Shown in pieces: positions 62,389 through 64,000 of a stretch of 64,000 bases of DNA. Every line of letters begins with the position of its first letter. Position 1 is the stretch's first letter. The notes under the pieces were generated by a model. That model was not told where the DNA came from. It saw nothing but the letters and a program-made list of their open reading frames with translations, and did not search any database. Source of the stretch: Rhodococcus sp. ARC_M5. GTDB lineage: Bacteria; Actinomycetota; Actinomycetes; Mycobacteriales; Mycobacteriaceae. The DNA is taken from contig NZ_JALGQE010000018.1 of assembly GCF_022810405.1 (NCBI RefSeq), positions 25,076 through 89,075 of the forward strand, in the 5' to 3' direction. Made by a program: the position numbers and the translations under genes.

Positions 62389-62513
62389 TGTGCCGTCCTC
62401 TCGCGTGGGTCGAAGCAGACACCAGCGTAGTCGCACGGGGTTCGAGGACTCGCGTCCGCACACGCCCCACGTCTGAGCATCCGTCACTTCTGAGCCCCCC
62501 GTAGCCTGAAGGC

Positions 62514-63164
62514 ATGAACGCGCCGGCGAGCCCAACCCCTCGCAAGCGTCGGGTGACTCCCGAGACCATGGCCGAGGCAGGCATTGCACTGACCCTGTCC
62601 AAGGTGACGGTGAAGTCTGTGGCCGACAGCCTGGGCGTCTCGATCGTCGCGATCTACAACAACATCGACGATCTGTGCTCCCTCAAGGCCTTGGTGGCAG
62701 AGGAGATTCTGCGCCGGTGGTCGCCGCCGCTTCCCGGTGACGACGAATCGATGCACGACGCGTTGCTGTCACTCGCCTCGGCGATGCGCGAGCTGGTGCA
62801 CACCAACCCGGGCATCGCGGAGTACCTGATCGGCCTGACTCCCAGTTCCATCGACGGCCTTCGGATGGCCGACGTGGTGCAGACGAGCTACCGGCTGCGC
62901 TACGACCTCACACCCAAGCAGGCGACATGGACCGTCATCACTGTCGTCGAGCACGCCATTGCATTGGCAGAGATCGTCTACAACGATGCCCGACGCGATC
63001 GTGAGTACGACGACGCAATCGCCGCGCGCACCGACCTCGAGACTCTCCCCGGGGCGTACGACACGGTCGACCGTGGACCCGACGGCATGTTTCTGTGGTC
63101 GATGCGCACCGTGGTGGTCGGGACCCTGGCACTCATCCAGGATCCCGACTTCGAGAAGGTCTAG
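62514..63164 (+). CDS. TetR-like regulator
   Basis: A 216-residue protein with an N-terminal TetR-type HTH ([20 protein letters not shown] then [16 protein letters not shown]) and a helical ligand domain. The fold is clear although the first helix is short. Target unknown. Tail-to-tail overlap of about four bases with the SRPBCC gene. Confidence 0.78.
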   Translation: MNAPASPTPRKRRVTPETMAEAGIALTLSKVTVKSVADSLGVSIVAIYNNIDDLCSLKALVAEEILRRWSPPLPGDDESMHDALLSLASAMRELVHTNPGIAEYLIGLTPSSIDGLRMADVVQTSYRLRYDLTPKQATWTVITVVEHAIALAEIVYNDARRDREYDDAIAARTDLETLPGAYDTVDRGPDGMFLWSMRTVVVGTLALIQDPDFEKV

Positions 63165-63595
63165 ATCAACTCGCGGCGCAGATTCTCCAGCGTCGCGGCC
63201 TGGATCTTCTTCAGGCCGAGCGGTGCGAACGTCTTCTCGAAGAATCCGCCGATTCCGCCCGCGCCCTTCCATTCCGTCGTCGTGGTGACCGTGGTGCCTG
63301 CGCCGTCCGGGGCTACGGACCAGGTGGTGACCATCGAAGAGTTGGCATCGCGTTCGGTGATGGTCGATCCGGTGACGCTGACGGTCGCGGCGACGTTGCG
63401 CACTCGCTTCTCGGTGGCCTGCAGGGTCCATGTGGCCACCGTTCCGTCTCCTTGCCCGCCCTGCACCACCTCGTAGTCGCGGTACTGCTCGGGCAGGATG
63501 CGAGGGCGCACCGTCTCGTAGTCGGCGAGAGCGGCGAGTACCCGATCGGGCGTGGTGGCGATGGTTGCGGAACTGGATGAACTGACCTGAGCCAC
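63161..63595 (-). CDS. SRPBCC-fold protein
   Basis: A 144-residue START-like lipid/ligand-binding protein (SSSATIATTPDRVLAALADY at the start; GGFFEKTFAPLGLKKIQAAT near the end). The GTG at 63595 has AAGGAG nine bases upstream and sets the N-terminus. A perfect Crp box lies 86 bases upstream. Confidence 0.8.
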   Translation of the reverse strand: MAQVSSSSSATIATTPDRVLAALADYETVRPRILPEQYRDYEVVQGGQGDGTVATWTLQATEKRVRNVAATVSVTGSTITERDANSSMVTTWSVAPDGAGTTVTTTTEWKGAGGIGGFFEKTFAPLGLKKIQAATLENLRRELI

Positions 63596-64000
63596 GGAAA
63601 CGTTCTCCTTCTCTAGCGAACGGGATGTGCGTCCATCCTGCCTCCCCTCGGAACCACATTCGGCATCGCGCCGACACATCTGTGACGTGCTTCACAAGTT
63701 GAATCTCGCACCCGTAAAACACATGCATGGCCCAACCATTTGTCCCATTTGCTCCGATTCCCCACTCCGATTCGGCAACAGTTGCGTGAAGTTTCACCGG
63801 TCGGACGCCGATGCCGGTGGATACCACGCGGTACGAGATATAGCGTCAGTACGTGGCTTCAGTGAATGCTCTTGGGTAAGTCCCGTGGGGTGGTGGACAT
63901 TCGGTGAGGCGGCGTAGCCGCAGCTCGGGCGTGTCGTACCCGTGTTGTGGGTGGGCCATCGCGTAGTGATGAACGAGTTACCTCTCACAGTGACTCGACC
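63596..64000. other. Right-edge intergenic region
   Basis: No convincing gene is seen in the last 405 bases on either strand; short frames here have no coding character. It contains the Crp box at 63681-63696 and otherwise AT-richer promoter-like DNA. A gene may begin beyond the edge. Confidence 0.5.
63681..63696. promoter_or_regulatory. Crp binding site near right edge
   Basis: TGTGA-N6-TCACA without mismatch, 86 bases upstream of the SRPBCC gene and possibly upstream of a plus-strand gene beyond the window. Confidence 0.7.

Noticed and set aside
63627..63988. Short frames on both strands at the right edge
   Set aside because: No ribosome sites, no domains, and the plus-strand frame covers the Crp box; treated as intergenic.

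Overview
The window is a GC-rich (mid-60s percent by eye) actinobacterial chromosome segment. Gene order over most of it follows the Mycobacterium tuberculosis region Rv3657c-Rv3716c, but the accessory genes, FurA-catalase pair and DUF222/HNH gene point to Rhodococcus or a close relative in Mycobacteriales. That assignment is inference from gene content and remembered synteny; no database search was possible.

Left part (0-32 kb), syntenic core. A minus-strand Tad/Flp pilus operon (ssd, tadA, tadB, tadC) runs off the left edge. It is followed by two intergenic regions that appear to encode small RNAs: a 6C-type RNA with C-rich loops (minus strand) and a roughly 305-nt Ms1/MTS2823-like, 6S-analogue RNA (plus strand), separated by a HAD phosphatase gene. 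Next come a peptide ABC importer (dppA-dppB-dppC-dppD), acetyl-CoA synthetase with a perfect Crp box, an MHS-type transporter, a holin-family membrane protein, an EphE-like hydrolase, and a tightly overlapped operon nth - thioredoxin - CoA-type NUDIX - marP. Then crp, a metallo-beta-lactamase-fold hydrolase, two oxidoreductases, RidA, two ArsA/Get3-like ATPases, whiB4, the penicillin-binding protein ponA2, yqeY, a metallophosphoesterase and tRNA-Pro(CGG).

Middle part (32-49.7 kb), accessory region. Synteny breaks right after tRNA-Pro. It contains a HAD-GH15-SDR-F420 (LLM) operon, oxidative-stress genes (dps, furA-catalase), a stop-start-coupled catabolic operon (TetR, Baeyer-Villiger-type monooxygenase, ChoD-like GMC oxidase, acetoacetate-decarboxylase-family protein), a polysaccharide-deacetylase-type hydrolase, a DUF222/HNH protein and a sugar-type ABC ATPase. 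Three decayed genes lie here: a frameshifted small ORF, the C-terminal stub of an acyl-CoA synthetase, and a collapsed multicopper oxidase with an expanded 9-bp repeat.

Right part (49.7-64 kb), syntenic core again. asd and ask (with an internal start for the beta subunit), a FUSC-type transporter, a leucine leader peptide with an attenuator-like stem ahead of leuA, a SHOCT membrane protein, a LysR-EamA divergent pair, murT-gatD (lipid II amidation), a DUF559/AbiEi-type gene bracketed by a long inverted repeat, recR, ybaB, a TetR-like regulator and an SRPBCC protein with a second perfect Crp box upstream.

Many convergent gene pairs are separated by long perfect hairpins, and two recurrent intergenic palindrome types are visible. 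Functional links that can be read from the layout are: Crp (gene at 20.75 kb) as a likely regulator of acs; FurA controlling catalase from an apparently leaderless promoter; leucine supply controlling leuA; and the Asp-family pair ask-asd.
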